A stretch of DNA of 62,621 nt. Source: Candidatus Woesearchaeota archaeon. Its GTDB lineage: Archaea; Nanobdellota; Nanobdellia; Woesearchaeales; UBA583. The notes beneath the pieces were generated by a model. That model was given only the letters and a program-made list of their open reading frames with translations, did no database searches and had not been told where the DNA came from. The stretch covers positions 1 through 62,621 of the forward strand of contig JAQICV010000072.1 of the NCBI GenBank assembly GCA_027858315.1, written 5' to 3'. The position numbers and the translations under genes were made by a program. Below, in pieces: positions 44,126 through 52,635 of this stretch; position 1 is the first letter of the stretch, and every line of letters starts with the position of its first letter.

Positions 44126-45115
44126 TCATAATTTTATAATTTCTTCATGTTTATTTAGATAATTCATTAATCCTAATAAAGAACAATTATAATCTTTGAT
44201 TATATAAACAGGTGTATTTTTTAATAAACTTTCAAATAAATGATTGTTTGTTAACTCTTTTATGAATTCTTTTTTAGAGAAATCCATATTATTTGCAATT
44301 ATTCCTCCCCCAATATAAAGACCAGATTCACATAGAGTTTCAAGTATTTGATTTTTACATGCTCTAGAATAATATTTGAAAAATTGTCTCATTGTTTCTC
44401 TTGCAATTGGATCCTTTTTTTTATTCTCAGAAATTTTTGCAGCAGAAGATTTATTTTCAATTCCAGTATATTTTTTTTGTAAAAATGAATATATATATTC
44501 TATACCTCTTCCAGAAATTATATCTTCAAGTACCACAACTTCTTTTGATTCTTTTTCTCTTATGAATTCAACTAGTTCCAACTCTTCTTTATCATATGCT
44601 ACAAAATCACAGTGTCCTCCTTCAGATGCTTGAACTAAATAATTCTTGTTTAGTTTATCATATATTAGAACAGCTTTCCCGAAACCAGTTCCTGCTCCAA
44701 TTACAGCTGCAGTTTTACCTTTTTGAACTGTTCCTTTGTTTAAAATTTTAACATGTTTTTTCTCTAATTTTTCTACAGAGTATGCAATTGCTTCAAAATC
44801 ATTTAATAACTCTATCTTTGTTAGAGTTGTTTTTTTCTCAAGTTCTTTTGTATCAATAATAAATTTAGAATTTGATAATTTCACTCTATATTTATCAATT
44901 TCACCTGCGACACTTAAAATTGCTTTTTCAGGTTCAACTTTATATCTTATATTACAAATTTTTAAAAAATCTTTTAGTAGGTTTTCAAAAGAATCAAATG
45001 CAGCATTAGGTTGAAGTTTTTGAAATATTATCTCATAATCCTTTTTTAATCTTTGAACTAATGCTAAATTTGAATTTGTCCCACCCACATCGCCTATAAG
45101 AACAAACTCATCCAT
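44126..45115 (-). CDS. glk: Glucokinase (bacterial Glk type)
   Basis: The 329-aa protein phosphorylates glucose to glucose-6-phosphate. GDVGGTN (8-14) binds phosphate, GAGTGFGKA near 134-142 is the adenosine loop, EGGHCDF near 164 holds the glucose-binding EGGH motif, and GLYIGGGI near 275 is the third conserved stretch. This is the bacterial family, not the ADP-dependent archaeal kinase, and fits the other bacterial-type genes nearby. It and the split transketolase point to sugar use via pentose phosphates. Confidence 0.9.
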   Translation of the reverse strand: MDEFVLIGDVGGTNSNLALVQRLKKDYEIIFQKLQPNAAFDSFENLLKDFLKICNIRYKVEPEKAILSVAGEIDKYRVKLSNSKFIIDTKELEKKTTLTKIELLNDFEAIAYSVEKLEKKHVKILNKGTVQKGKTAAVIGAGTGFGKAVLIYDKLNKNYLVQASEGGHCDFVAYDKEELELVEFIREKESKEVVVLEDIISGRGIEYIYSFLQKKYTGIENKSSAAKISENKKKDPIARETMRQFFKYYSRACKNQILETLCESGLYIGGGIIANNMDFSKKEFIKELTNNHLFESLLKNTPVYIIKDYNCSLLGLMNYLNKHEEIIKL

Positions 45116-45161
45116 CTAATTAAATAAAAAGTTTACTCATTTATAAAATCTTTGGTGATAA

Positions 45162-46616
45162 TTAATTCATCTCACCAATTATTTCTTTTAGTTCTTTATA
45201 TACTTGCTCGTATTCTTTTACTGAATTTATTTTATTATCTACCATCCCAGTTCCTGGTGTGTATAAAAAAACAGTACCTTGTGATAGAATTCTATCAAAT
45301 AACAAGTTTCTTCTCAACTCAATATGTTTTATATTTTTAAAGTAAATCTCTTTTTTAGTAATATTTAAAATTCCACTTTTATCAACAATCTTATTATCAA
45401 AAAATTCATAAGAAGTATTTTTCCATAAAATTAATCTTAATATTATTATTAATAAATAAATTATTCCAAAGAAAATTGAGCCTATAAATCCATAAGGTAT
45501 GAGAAATAAACCTGCAATTATTGGTATAAAAAAAATACTTGTCCAAAATAAATTTGTGATAAAGAATGAACTTGAAGGACTAGTCTTATAGCCTTCCTCT
45601 TTTCTGTATTCAATTGCTTCTTTTACTGATTTTCCTGAATATAAATTAGAGACTATTTCAGAGAATCTTTCATAATTTCTTAATAGTTCAAGTTTAGGGT
45701 CGTTGTCTCCTCCAGTAAAGATTTTTACAGAACCAACTTTGAATAAAGAGTACGAAATCAAATTTCTATTAATTTGAGTATTAGTTATTTTTTTAATTGG
45801 TACATAAGTTTTAGCTGAAGAAAAAAAGTAACTATAACTTGATTCAACTTTGTCTTCATAAATATAATTCGTTTTTTGTCTTAATCTTAAATAACCTATG
45901 AATTGCCCTAATAAAATTAGAAGAGAGATTAACATATAAAAACCTATAATTCCTAAAGCAATCATATTAACTATTTGTGTGTCTTCAGGAAGATTATAAC
46001 TATTTGTAGGCAAGATTCTCAGTACAAATTCATATATGAAAAATGAAACTATTGAAAATAAAACCATGAAAATTAAATTTAATCCTATTGAAAATATTTT
46101 AGGAGATGTTGAAGGTTTTTCTTTGTAAATATCTTTAGTGTCTGTTTCTAGATGTATTACTCTTGCTAATCTTTGAAATATCTCATCATAGTTTTCTATT
46201 GAAGAGAAAATTGAATTTATTCTGTAAGCATTAGCATTTTCTCCTGGTTGTAAATTAAAATTATTTTTACCAAATATTCCAAATTGAACACTACCTAATC
46301 CTGTTAATTTTTGAATAGGAGATCTTGACTGAGTTATACTAGTTATTTGATCAACTCTAAAAAATTTAGATTGCTCGGATAAAAAAGAGTATTTAATCAT
46401 TATCTCATTTTCATTAGTTATTGTATATGTTAAAAATATTTTTGAAAATATTCCTGCTATTACTCCAAGACCTATTGGAATTAATATTGCAATTCCAAAT
46501 AAAATTGTAGGATGAATTAAAATAGCAAGTATTATTATTAATACTAAGTAAATTACTGAAAATCCTGAAAGATACATTTCTGGTTTAATGCTTGGTTTAA
46601 ATCTAATTTCTTCCAT
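45162..46616 (-). CDS. Membrane protein with bacterial PH domains (YdbT-like)
   Basis: The 484-aa protein alternates membrane-helix pairs with three bacterial PH domains (bPH2 type; e.g. SEQSKFFRVDQITSITQSRSPIQKLTGLGSVQF, YFFSSAKTYVPIKKITNTQI and the ITKKEIYFKNIKHIELRR copy). It overlaps the start of the upstream PH gene by 14 bases, as in the bacterial ydbS-ydbT pair. Its function is membrane related (stress resistance in Bacillus) but not defined. Confidence 0.85.
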   Translation of the reverse strand: MEEIRFKPSIKPEMYLSGFSVIYLVLIIILAILIHPTILFGIAILIPIGLGVIAGIFSKIFLTYTITNENEIMIKYSFLSEQSKFFRVDQITSITQSRSPIQKLTGLGSVQFGIFGKNNFNLQPGENANAYRINSIFSSIENYDEIFQRLARVIHLETDTKDIYKEKPSTSPKIFSIGLNLIFMVLFSIVSFFIYEFVLRILPTNSYNLPEDTQIVNMIALGIIGFYMLISLLILLGQFIGYLRLRQKTNYIYEDKVESSYSYFFSSAKTYVPIKKITNTQINRNLISYSLFKVGSVKIFTGGDNDPKLELLRNYERFSEIVSNLYSGKSVKEAIEYRKEEGYKTSPSSSFFITNLFWTSIFFIPIIAGLFLIPYGFIGSIFFGIIYLLIIILRLILWKNTSYEFFDNKIVDKSGILNITKKEIYFKNIKHIELRRNLLFDRILSQGTVFLYTPGTGMVDNKINSVKEYEQVYKELKEIIGEMN

Positions 46617-47607
46617 GTTTCTTTAATACCTCCTTTAAATTTGCAATTATGGCCTCACCATTTTTGACATAACTTATTTTAATTTCTGCACCTGAGCTTC
46701 CTGCAGTCTCAATATCGATTCTTGATACTCCAACTATCATTTCTATTAAACCTTTGTGTAAGGAAATATTTGTTATTCTCTCAAGAGGAATTGTTGCTTT
46801 GTGTAAATTAAAAAAACCATCATAGTATTCTAATTTGTCCGTATAAAAATCATAGTATTTTTTTTTGTATGCTTTGTATGTAAAAAAAGGAGCGATGAAT
46901 AACCAAATAATTGAGACTACCAAAACCATAAATATACTTAAGATAGGATAACTCGAGTATAAGGCTATCCTTGAATCTATTAATACATATACACCAAACA
47001 TAATAAAGGAAATAAATGTAGAAAAAACACTAAATGCTGTAGCAATTCCTGCACTCGGTTTAATTCTCTCAACTAATTTACTTTCTTCAATTTTTTGATG
47101 AGTGCCTCGAACTTCTCCTTCTGCGTTAAGTTCAATACTTTTATTTAGTTTAAGTAAATTATTTATACCTTCATATATTTTTACAACATCTTTAATTCCT
47201 GAAATGTTAATGTCAGCAGAATTAGAACCACTTGTATATACTGCAATTGAACCTGTCCCAAATAGTTTGTCTAAAAAAAAACTTATTCTATAATCAACAT
47301 TTGTAATTTGTCCTATTGGTATATCTTCTTGAATTTCACTTATGAATTTTTTATTTCTTGTTATGAATTTTTTATTAATGAAATAGGTTGTATTTCTAAC
47401 TTTCCCAATTGAGTTTACAAATGAAGTTATTAGTACTAATATTAAAAATACTATAAGCGAATTGCCAGCTAATTTAGTATAGTAATCAACTTGTGGAACT
47501 AAGTTTATTATTCCTATTCCTATAATAAATATTATAATAAAAAAGATAAATATTATCATACTTGGAAATAAAACTCTATTAACACTAGGTTTAAATTTGA
47601 ATTCCAT
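46603..47607 (-). CDS. Membrane protein with two PH domains (YdbS-like)
   Basis: The 334-aa protein has two helix-pair/PH-domain units. The first PH domain contains NKKFITRNKKFISEIQEDIPIGQITNVDYRISFFLDKLFGTGSIAVYTSG, and the second near the C-terminus ends with IEMIVGVSRIDIETAGSSG. It precedes and overlaps the larger YdbT-like gene. The pair is the first part of a run of minus-strand genes from 47.6 down to 42.6 kb. Confidence 0.82.
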   Translation of the reverse strand: MEFKFKPSVNRVLFPSMIIFIFFIIIFIIGIGIINLVPQVDYYTKLAGNSLIVFLILVLITSFVNSIGKVRNTTYFINKKFITRNKKFISEIQEDIPIGQITNVDYRISFFLDKLFGTGSIAVYTSGSNSADINISGIKDVVKIYEGINNLLKLNKSIELNAEGEVRGTHQKIEESKLVERIKPSAGIATAFSVFSTFISFIMFGVYVLIDSRIALYSSYPILSIFMVLVVSIIWLFIAPFFTYKAYKKKYYDFYTDKLEYYDGFFNLHKATIPLERITNISLHKGLIEMIVGVSRIDIETAGSSGAEIKISYVKNGEAIIANLKEVLKKHGRN

Positions 47608-47666
47608 AAATACTTCATAGTATAATATTATTATAAAGGTTTGTTTATTAATGAAAACGTTAATAT

Positions 47667-48221
47667 ATGAGTCCTAACTATATTAACTATATGCATTTTA
47701 AAGCTGATTTAGATTATTATGATTTTCATTTAAATGTTGATATAGATTTAGTAGAAAAAAATTCTCCAGACAAACTTGAATCGGTATTATTTAATACTTG
47801 GTCCTTTATGAATAAAAATATTAAAACTACTATTCCTTGTAAATTAGAACCAATTCTTTCACCAATTAAATACAAAAAAAATGGAGTAATAAATACTGGT
47901 AATAGTCTCATATATTCTCAATCTCAACTAAATGATTTAAGAGAAATTGAAAAAGAAGAAGTTTTTATTTTAGATTATCTTGTTTCTAGAGATACAATTA
48001 CCTTTGAAAATAAATTTAGATTCCCAATCATTAATATTAAAGATCATTTTGATGGACTTGTATTAGTTTATGATTACATAGAACAGATTTATGGTGTTGA
48101 ATTTGAATTTGAATATAAACTTGATACAATGAAAAATAATATCAAGAATATTATTAAAGATATTAAAAAAAGAGATAAATGTGTTGAAGAGTTATTTTCT
48201 AATAGTTTAGCTCAAAAATAA
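47667..48221 (+). CDS. Hypothetical protein, paralog of the next gene
   Basis: The 184-aa protein (start at 47667; the in-frame ATG at 47691 fits the TATA-like TAATATATG at 47661-47669 better and would give 176 aa) is soluble, with an N-terminal strand-rich part (YDFHLNVDIDLVEK), a central ISNN-type insertion and a C-terminal helix pair (DHFDGLVLVYDYIEQIYGVEFEFEY). The next gene has the same order of elements and similar length. It is not a recognised family. Confidence 0.55.
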   Translation: MSPNYINYMHFKADLDYYDFHLNVDIDLVEKNSPDKLESVLFNTWSFMNKNIKTTIPCKLEPILSPIKYKKNGVINTGNSLIYSQSQLNDLREIEKEEVFILDYLVSRDTITFENKFRFPIINIKDHFDGLVLVYDYIEQIYGVEFEFEYKLDTMKNNIKNIIKDIKKRDKCVEELFSNSLAQK

Positions 48222-48271
48222 TATTATTACTAAATAGTAAATAATATAAAGGATAGAAATATTTTTTAGTT

Positions 48272-48841
48272 ATGGAATTAGTTTATAATTATATATCTTT
48301 TAATGAGTCAAGTGGAACTTTATTAGTTAAAACAGAAATTGAGAGTGATAAAAGTAATCATTTGAAACTTGTTAAAATCTTAAAAAGAATAGGAAATAAT
48401 TTGTCTAGAGTTAAGTCTTCTATTGATACTCTTAAATATGATGATATAATTGCTCAAAATTTTTTAGATGCTACGGATGGTGAATATTCTACAATTAATG
48501 ATTTTAGAATAGATGCTGAAAGTTTAGAAGAAGATGAAAATGGTTTTGAAGAAAGTGAGTCATATAATGTTTGTTATATTAGTGTTAGTAATAGTAGAGA
48601 AAAATTAAATATTAAAACACAATTTGAATGGCCTATTTATTATGATAGGAATAATTATTTGAGATTTATGAAATCTGTAATTAATTTTCATAAAGCTTCA
48701 TATATATTTGATTTATCAAAAGAGTACAGTTTTGCAAAAGGCTATAATAATATTGATGTATTATATGATACTTATCTTCAAAATCTTGGTAATAGATTTA
48801 ATGAGGGAATTAAGAAGAACTCTCTTAAAGCAGTTAAATAA
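48272..48841 (+). CDS. Hypothetical protein, paralog of the previous gene
   Basis: The 189-aa protein starts 50 bp after the previous gene, with a TATA box (AATAATATAAAG, 48241-48252) giving a leaderless start. It shares with the previous protein the layout strands - helix with Asp/Asn - acidic loop - 'FEWPIYYDRNNYLRFMKSVINFHKAS' helix - basic tail. A role together is likely, but none can be named. Confidence 0.55.
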   Translation: MELVYNYISFNESSGTLLVKTEIESDKSNHLKLVKILKRIGNNLSRVKSSIDTLKYDDIIAQNFLDATDGEYSTINDFRIDAESLEEDENGFEESESYNVCYISVSNSREKLNIKTQFEWPIYYDRNNYLRFMKSVINFHKASYIFDLSKEYSFAKGYNNIDVLYDTYLQNLGNRFNEGIKKNSLKAVK

Positions 48842-48844
48842 TAA

Positions 48845-50422
48845 TTACTTTCTCTTTAATATTTTCTTTGCTCTTTGAATAATTTCTTTTGTCGAGATAT
48901 TATATTTTTCTAAAAGTTCATATCCATTTCCACTTTCTCCAAAGGTATTTTGTACGCCAATCATCTCAATTGGGACTGAATAATTTTGTGAGAGATATTC
49001 TGAAACTGCACTTCCCATTCCTCCTTGGATTTGATGTTCTTCAATTGTTATTATTGCTTTTGTTTTTCTTGCGTATTCAAGAATTGTTTTTTCATCAAGT
49101 GGTTTTATTGTGTGTAGATTAATTACTGATGCTGAAATATTTAGAAGTTTTAATTCTTCTCTTGCTTTTAGAGCAAATTGGACTGTTAGTCCGGTTGCGA
49201 TTATTGTTAAGTCTTCACCTTTATCTAAAACTTGAGATTTTCCAATTTCGAATTCAGTTTTAGTATTAGTTATATTCATACCATTTTCTCGTGATAATCT
49301 TATATATACAGGGCCTTTATATTTAGCTGAAGCAATTGTTGCTTGTTTGGTTTGATTTTCATCACATGGAACTATTACTACTAAATTTGGAAGAGTTCTT
49401 GTTATTGCTATGTCTTCTAGTGCTTGATGTGTTGCACCATCAGGGCCAGTTGTAAGTCCTGCATGACCACCTACTATTTTTACATTAGTATTTGAGTAAC
49501 ATACACTAACTCTTAATTGGTCCCAATTTCTCCCAGGATTAAATGCAGCGTATGATGCTACAAAAGGTATTTTATTATTGATTGTCATTCCTGCTGCTGC
49601 AGAGAGCATATTTTGTTCAGAGATTCCAAATTCATAAAAATTGTTTGGATTTTGTTTTGCAAATTCACCTAGTTTTAAAGAATCTTTTAAATCAGCACAA
49701 AGACCTACAATGTTTTTATTTTGTTTAGCAAGCTCAACCATTGCTTTTCCAAAACCATTTCTAGTTTGACCTTTTGAGTTATCGTCTAAAGTTGAAATAT
49801 ATGATTCTGAAATTTTTCTTTTTAGCTCTTCAAAAGTAAATTTGTCAATAATTTCTAATTGAGTTATACTTACTCCTAAATCTAGAATTTCTTTATTTGA
49901 GAATTCAGGAAGTGAATGAGAATATCTTTCTAATATTTGTTTTTTTAATTCTGTTTTATTTTTTATATTTTCAAATGAATTTTCAAAATCTTCTTTTTGT
50001 AATGTATTGCAATCTATGTAATTTCTAACTTCTAAACATTTTGCCACATAACAATTGTTTAAATCTAAAACTGGATAAGAAAAATCTTCATCTGAGATGT
50101 AGTGGCCTTGTTTTAAAATTTTCACGAGTAAATACACTTTTCCTTTTTCATGTCCAGAATATTGTAAATTAAAATGAGTTAATAATTTTTGATTTTTATG
50201 TATTAATTTATAATCATTTTTTTGAATTTTGATTATACCATCAAACTTATTTTCTTTTAAAAATTGTTTATAATCTATTTCTTTCTCTTTTGTAATTATT
50301 TTAAAGTCTTTTGCTTCTCTTATTACTTTTTTTTTTGTCGAATTAATTACTCTTATTTCATCTAATTCTTTTTTTGTTTCAATTTTTATTTCTGTGTCCA
50401 AGATTTTAGGTTTTTTGAGCAT
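48845..50422 (-). CDS. Transketolase, C-terminal subunit, with long N-terminal extension
   Basis: The protein has about 525 aa from the ATG at 50422, which follows GGTGA ribosome-site bases (50433-50439). The last 310 residues are the pyrimidine-binding and C-terminal transketolase domains (EFGISEQNMLSAAAGMT, GGHAGLTTGPDGATHQALEDIA, EHQIQGGMGSAVSEYL). The first 215 residues are an extension absent from ordinary split transketolases (KKLDEIRVINS..., FKIITKEKEIDYKQFLKENK), perhaps two small alpha/beta domains. It partners with the N-terminal subunit upstream. Confidence 0.85.
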   Translation of the reverse strand: MLKKPKILDTEIKIETKKELDEIRVINSTKKKVIREAKDFKIITKEKEIDYKQFLKENKFDGIIKIQKNDYKLIHKNQKLLTHFNLQYSGHEKGKVYLLVKILKQGHYISDEDFSYPVLDLNNCYVAKCLEVRNYIDCNTLQKEDFENSFENIKNKTELKKQILERYSHSLPEFSNKEILDLGVSITQLEIIDKFTFEELKRKISESYISTLDDNSKGQTRNGFGKAMVELAKQNKNIVGLCADLKDSLKLGEFAKQNPNNFYEFGISEQNMLSAAAGMTINNKIPFVASYAAFNPGRNWDQLRVSVCYSNTNVKIVGGHAGLTTGPDGATHQALEDIAITRTLPNLVVIVPCDENQTKQATIASAKYKGPVYIRLSRENGMNITNTKTEFEIGKSQVLDKGEDLTIIATGLTVQFALKAREELKLLNISASVINLHTIKPLDEKTILEYARKTKAIITIEEHQIQGGMGSAVSEYLSQNYSVPIEMIGVQNTFGESGNGYELLEKYNISTKEIIQRAKKILKRK

Positions 50423-50423
50423 T

Positions 50424-50490
50424 TTCAAAAACTCACCTCGCTGATTTTTTGAACGCTGCTAAAATTTGATTCGCAAATTATTATCATCAT
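50424..50490 (-). promoter_or_regulatory. Mini-ORF and ribosome site inside a hairpin between tkt genes
   Basis: The gap between the two tkt genes holds a 21-codon frame (50490 to 50425) starting one base after the upstream stop and ending two bases before the downstream ATG. Within it TTCAAAAA and TTTTTGAA (50424-50431 and 50446-50453) pair, placing the GAGGTGA ribosome site in the loop. This could link translation of the two subunits. Confidence 0.4.
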
Positions 50491-50491
50491 T

Positions 50492-51334
50492 TTAGAATTC
50501 ACCTCTTTTAATTTTTAATTCAATAGCTTCAAGTTCTTTGATTGCTTGTTTTGCTTCTTCATCATTTGGTACTTTTCCATGCCACTCAGATTTTCCTTCC
50601 ATGAAAGATATATTTTTTCCAGGAGTTGTTTTTGCAATTAGGACTATTGGTTTTCCTTTTAGTTTTTTTATTTCTTTAAATACATGTTTGATTTGTTTTA
50701 TATCGTTTCCATTGAATTCTATTGATTTACAATTAAATGCTGTGAATTTTTTATTTAAAGGTTCAAGCGGTAATACAAATTCAGTATTTCCATCAATTTG
50801 TATGAAATTCCTATCAACAATTATTATTAAATTGTCAAGTTTTTCTTTTCCTGCAAATAGTAAAGATTCCCAAATTTGACCTTCATTTAATTCCCCATCT
50901 CCCACAAAACAATATACTTTGTTTTTCTTTTTATCTCTTTTTAGAGATGCTGCAAGTCCTACTGCTTGAGACAAACCTTGGCCTAGAGGACCTGAAGAGT
51001 TTTCAATTCCTGGAAGTGAATTGTTATGTGGATGACCTTGGAGTCTTGAGCCTAATTTTCTTAAAGATAAGAGTTCTTTTTTTGGAAAATAACCTGAATG
51101 CGCAAGAGTTGCATAAAGAACTGGACATATATGACCATTTGATAAAATTACGAAATCTCTATCTTCTTTATTTGGTTTTTTAGGATCATGTTTTAGATTA
51201 TCAAAATATAGAGTTGTGAAAATATCAGTAAGACCAATTGCTCCAGCACTGTGTCCTGATTTTGCTTTGTTTAACATTAAAACTATATCTTTTCTAATAT
51301 CATTAGACTTGAGTTTTAAATCTTTTAAGTTCAT
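50492..51334 (-). CDS. Transketolase, N-terminal subunit
   Basis: The 280-aa protein is the thiamine-diphosphate-binding half of transketolase: GAIGLTDIFTTLYFD near 32-46, HPHNNSLPGIENSSGPLGQGLSQAVG near 100-125, and the TPP motif GDGELNEGQIWE near 145. A split N/C arrangement is typical of archaea. It is the first gene of the tkt pair. Together the subunits transfer two-carbon units in the pentose phosphate pathway and supply ribose. Confidence 0.92.
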   Translation of the reverse strand: MNLKDLKLKSNDIRKDIVLMLNKAKSGHSAGAIGLTDIFTTLYFDNLKHDPKKPNKEDRDFVILSNGHICPVLYATLAHSGYFPKKELLSLRKLGSRLQGHPHNNSLPGIENSSGPLGQGLSQAVGLAASLKRDKKKNKVYCFVGDGELNEGQIWESLLFAGKEKLDNLIIIVDRNFIQIDGNTEFVLPLEPLNKKFTAFNCKSIEFNGNDIKQIKHVFKEIKKLKGKPIVLIAKTTPGKNISFMEGKSEWHGKVPNDEEAKQAIKELEAIELKIKRGEF

Positions 51335-51388
51335 AAGAATTATATTAGTATTTATGTTTAAAAAAAGTTGTTATGATTGATTAGGGAA

Positions 51389-52051
51389 TTATTGGACAGT
51401 AGTTCTAAATGTTCCTGTTGAAGGAATATTTATCCCAGTTTTTGGATTTTGTAATATTATATTAATATTTCCTTCTAATATATCTCCTGATTCAATATTT
51501 TCTAAACTTGTACAATCAAATGTTAGTAAGCCATTTTGGCCATTAATAAAACTTATATCAGATGGAGACTCAGTTTGAGTAGCTAAATTTTGCGCAATTT
51601 TTAGAGGACAAATTTTATTTTCAATTAATACTTGAGAACCTTCCAAGATTAAATTAGAACTTCTTGTTCCAACAAATGTTACAAGTATTGTGAATTCATT
51701 TTTATTTATATCATAAATCATTGATGATGAATCTCCTATAAGATTATTAGTTAAATCTAATTTGTTTGAAAGTAATCCACTAGAGACTTCAATTTTATCA
51801 AAATCTACATAATTAAATATTGAGAATATTAATACTCCAACAAATGTGAAAAAAATGATGACAATAAATAATATAAGAAATACTGATGGTGATTTATATT
51901 CACTTTGGGATGGTCTAGTCTCTAATTTTTTGAATACTAATTCTACTTCTTTTCTTTTTACTCCATGAGATACTAATTGATTTATTATTGATTCTCTAGA
52001 ATATTGATTTTTATATTTTGAAACATAATCTCTTATTTCTTCTCTTTGCAT
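51389..52051 (-). CDS. Single-pass membrane protein with N-terminal HTH-like or UBA-like helices
   Basis: The 220-aa protein begins with a small helical domain (EIRDYVSKYKNQYSRESIINQLVSHGVKRKEVELVFKKL), then a linker, one membrane helix (about 57-80: VFLILFIVIIFFTFVGVLIF), and about 140 extracellular residues forming a beta-sandwich-like domain with three Cys. The inside domain resembles the short helical module found at the N-termini of many archaeal membrane proteins. Its function is unknown. Confidence 0.62.
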   Translation of the reverse strand: MQREEIRDYVSKYKNQYSRESIINQLVSHGVKRKEVELVFKKLETRPSQSEYKSPSVFLILFIVIIFFTFVGVLIFSIFNYVDFDKIEVSSGLLSNKLDLTNNLIGDSSSMIYDINKNEFTILVTFVGTRSSNLILEGSQVLIENKICPLKIAQNLATQTESPSDISFINGQNGLLTFDCTSLENIESGDILEGNINIILQNPKTGINIPSTGTFRTTVQ

Positions 52052-52137
52052 GATATTATCTTATTATGTTTGTTTTTAAAGTTTTGTTATAACAAATGTG
52101 TTTTTACAATAAAAATCACAAATAAACTTATAAATAG

Positions 52138-52163
52138 AAAATCATATAAGTTTATATGATTTT
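52138..52163 (+). promoter_or_regulatory. Perfect 26-bp palindrome covering the start codon
   Basis: Arms AAAATCATATAA (52138-52149) and TTATATGATTTT (52152-52163) flank a GT centre. The right arm contains the ATG (52156-52158). The TATA box CTTATAAAT (about 52128-52136) is 24-26 bp upstream of the ATG, so the palindrome straddles the predicted transcription start. It is a likely operator. Confidence 0.55.
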
Positions 52164-52635
52164 TAGCCCCGAAGGTTATTCTTCAAAAAATCATGCATGT
52201 ACACTTAGTACTATAATTAACATAGAGAGTTTTATCTATGAAAATTCGGGGCTTTACTCTAAAACTGAGCTTTGGAAGGCATTACCAAAGAAAATCATGT
52301 ATCAATCTTACAAAATAGTGCTAGAATATCTTCTTAATTCTAATAAAATAACAATTCGGGGCAAGAAAGTTATATGGAATGGAAGAGATTCTAAATTTAA
52401 TTTAGATAATTTTAGTGCACAAAATCATAATGCAACACTTAATACAATTTGTTCTATTGAGAGTTTTTTAGTAGAGAATTCGGGGCTTTACTCTAAAACT
52501 GAACTTTGGAATTCATTGCCAAAAAAAATTATGTATCAAACATATAAAGTTATTCTTGCGTATTTAGACCATTCAGATAAATTAAAGATAGAAGATAAAA
52601 AAGTAAAACTAATGCTTGGAGGTCAGAGCCAATGA
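52156..52635 (+). CDS. Tandem winged-helix-like protein, probable operon regulator
   Basis: The 159-aa protein has two copies of a 70-residue domain with the core IESFxxENSGLYSKTELWxxLPKKIMYQxYKxxLxYL. The pattern (helix, GLY, helix with KTELW, helix ending in YL, short strands) fits a winged helix; similar repeats occur in archaeal regulators. The DNA of the core is unusually conserved between copies. The gene's TGA overlaps the next ATG (ATGA), so it is the first gene of a three-gene unit with two surface proteins. It may repress this unit. Confidence 0.7.
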   Translation: MIFSPEGYSSKNHACTLSTIINIESFIYENSGLYSKTELWKALPKKIMYQSYKIVLEYLLNSNKITIRGKKVIWNGRDSKFNLDNFSAQNHNATLNTICSIESFLVENSGLYSKTELWNSLPKKIMYQTYKVILAYLDHSDKLKIEDKKVKLMLGGQSQ

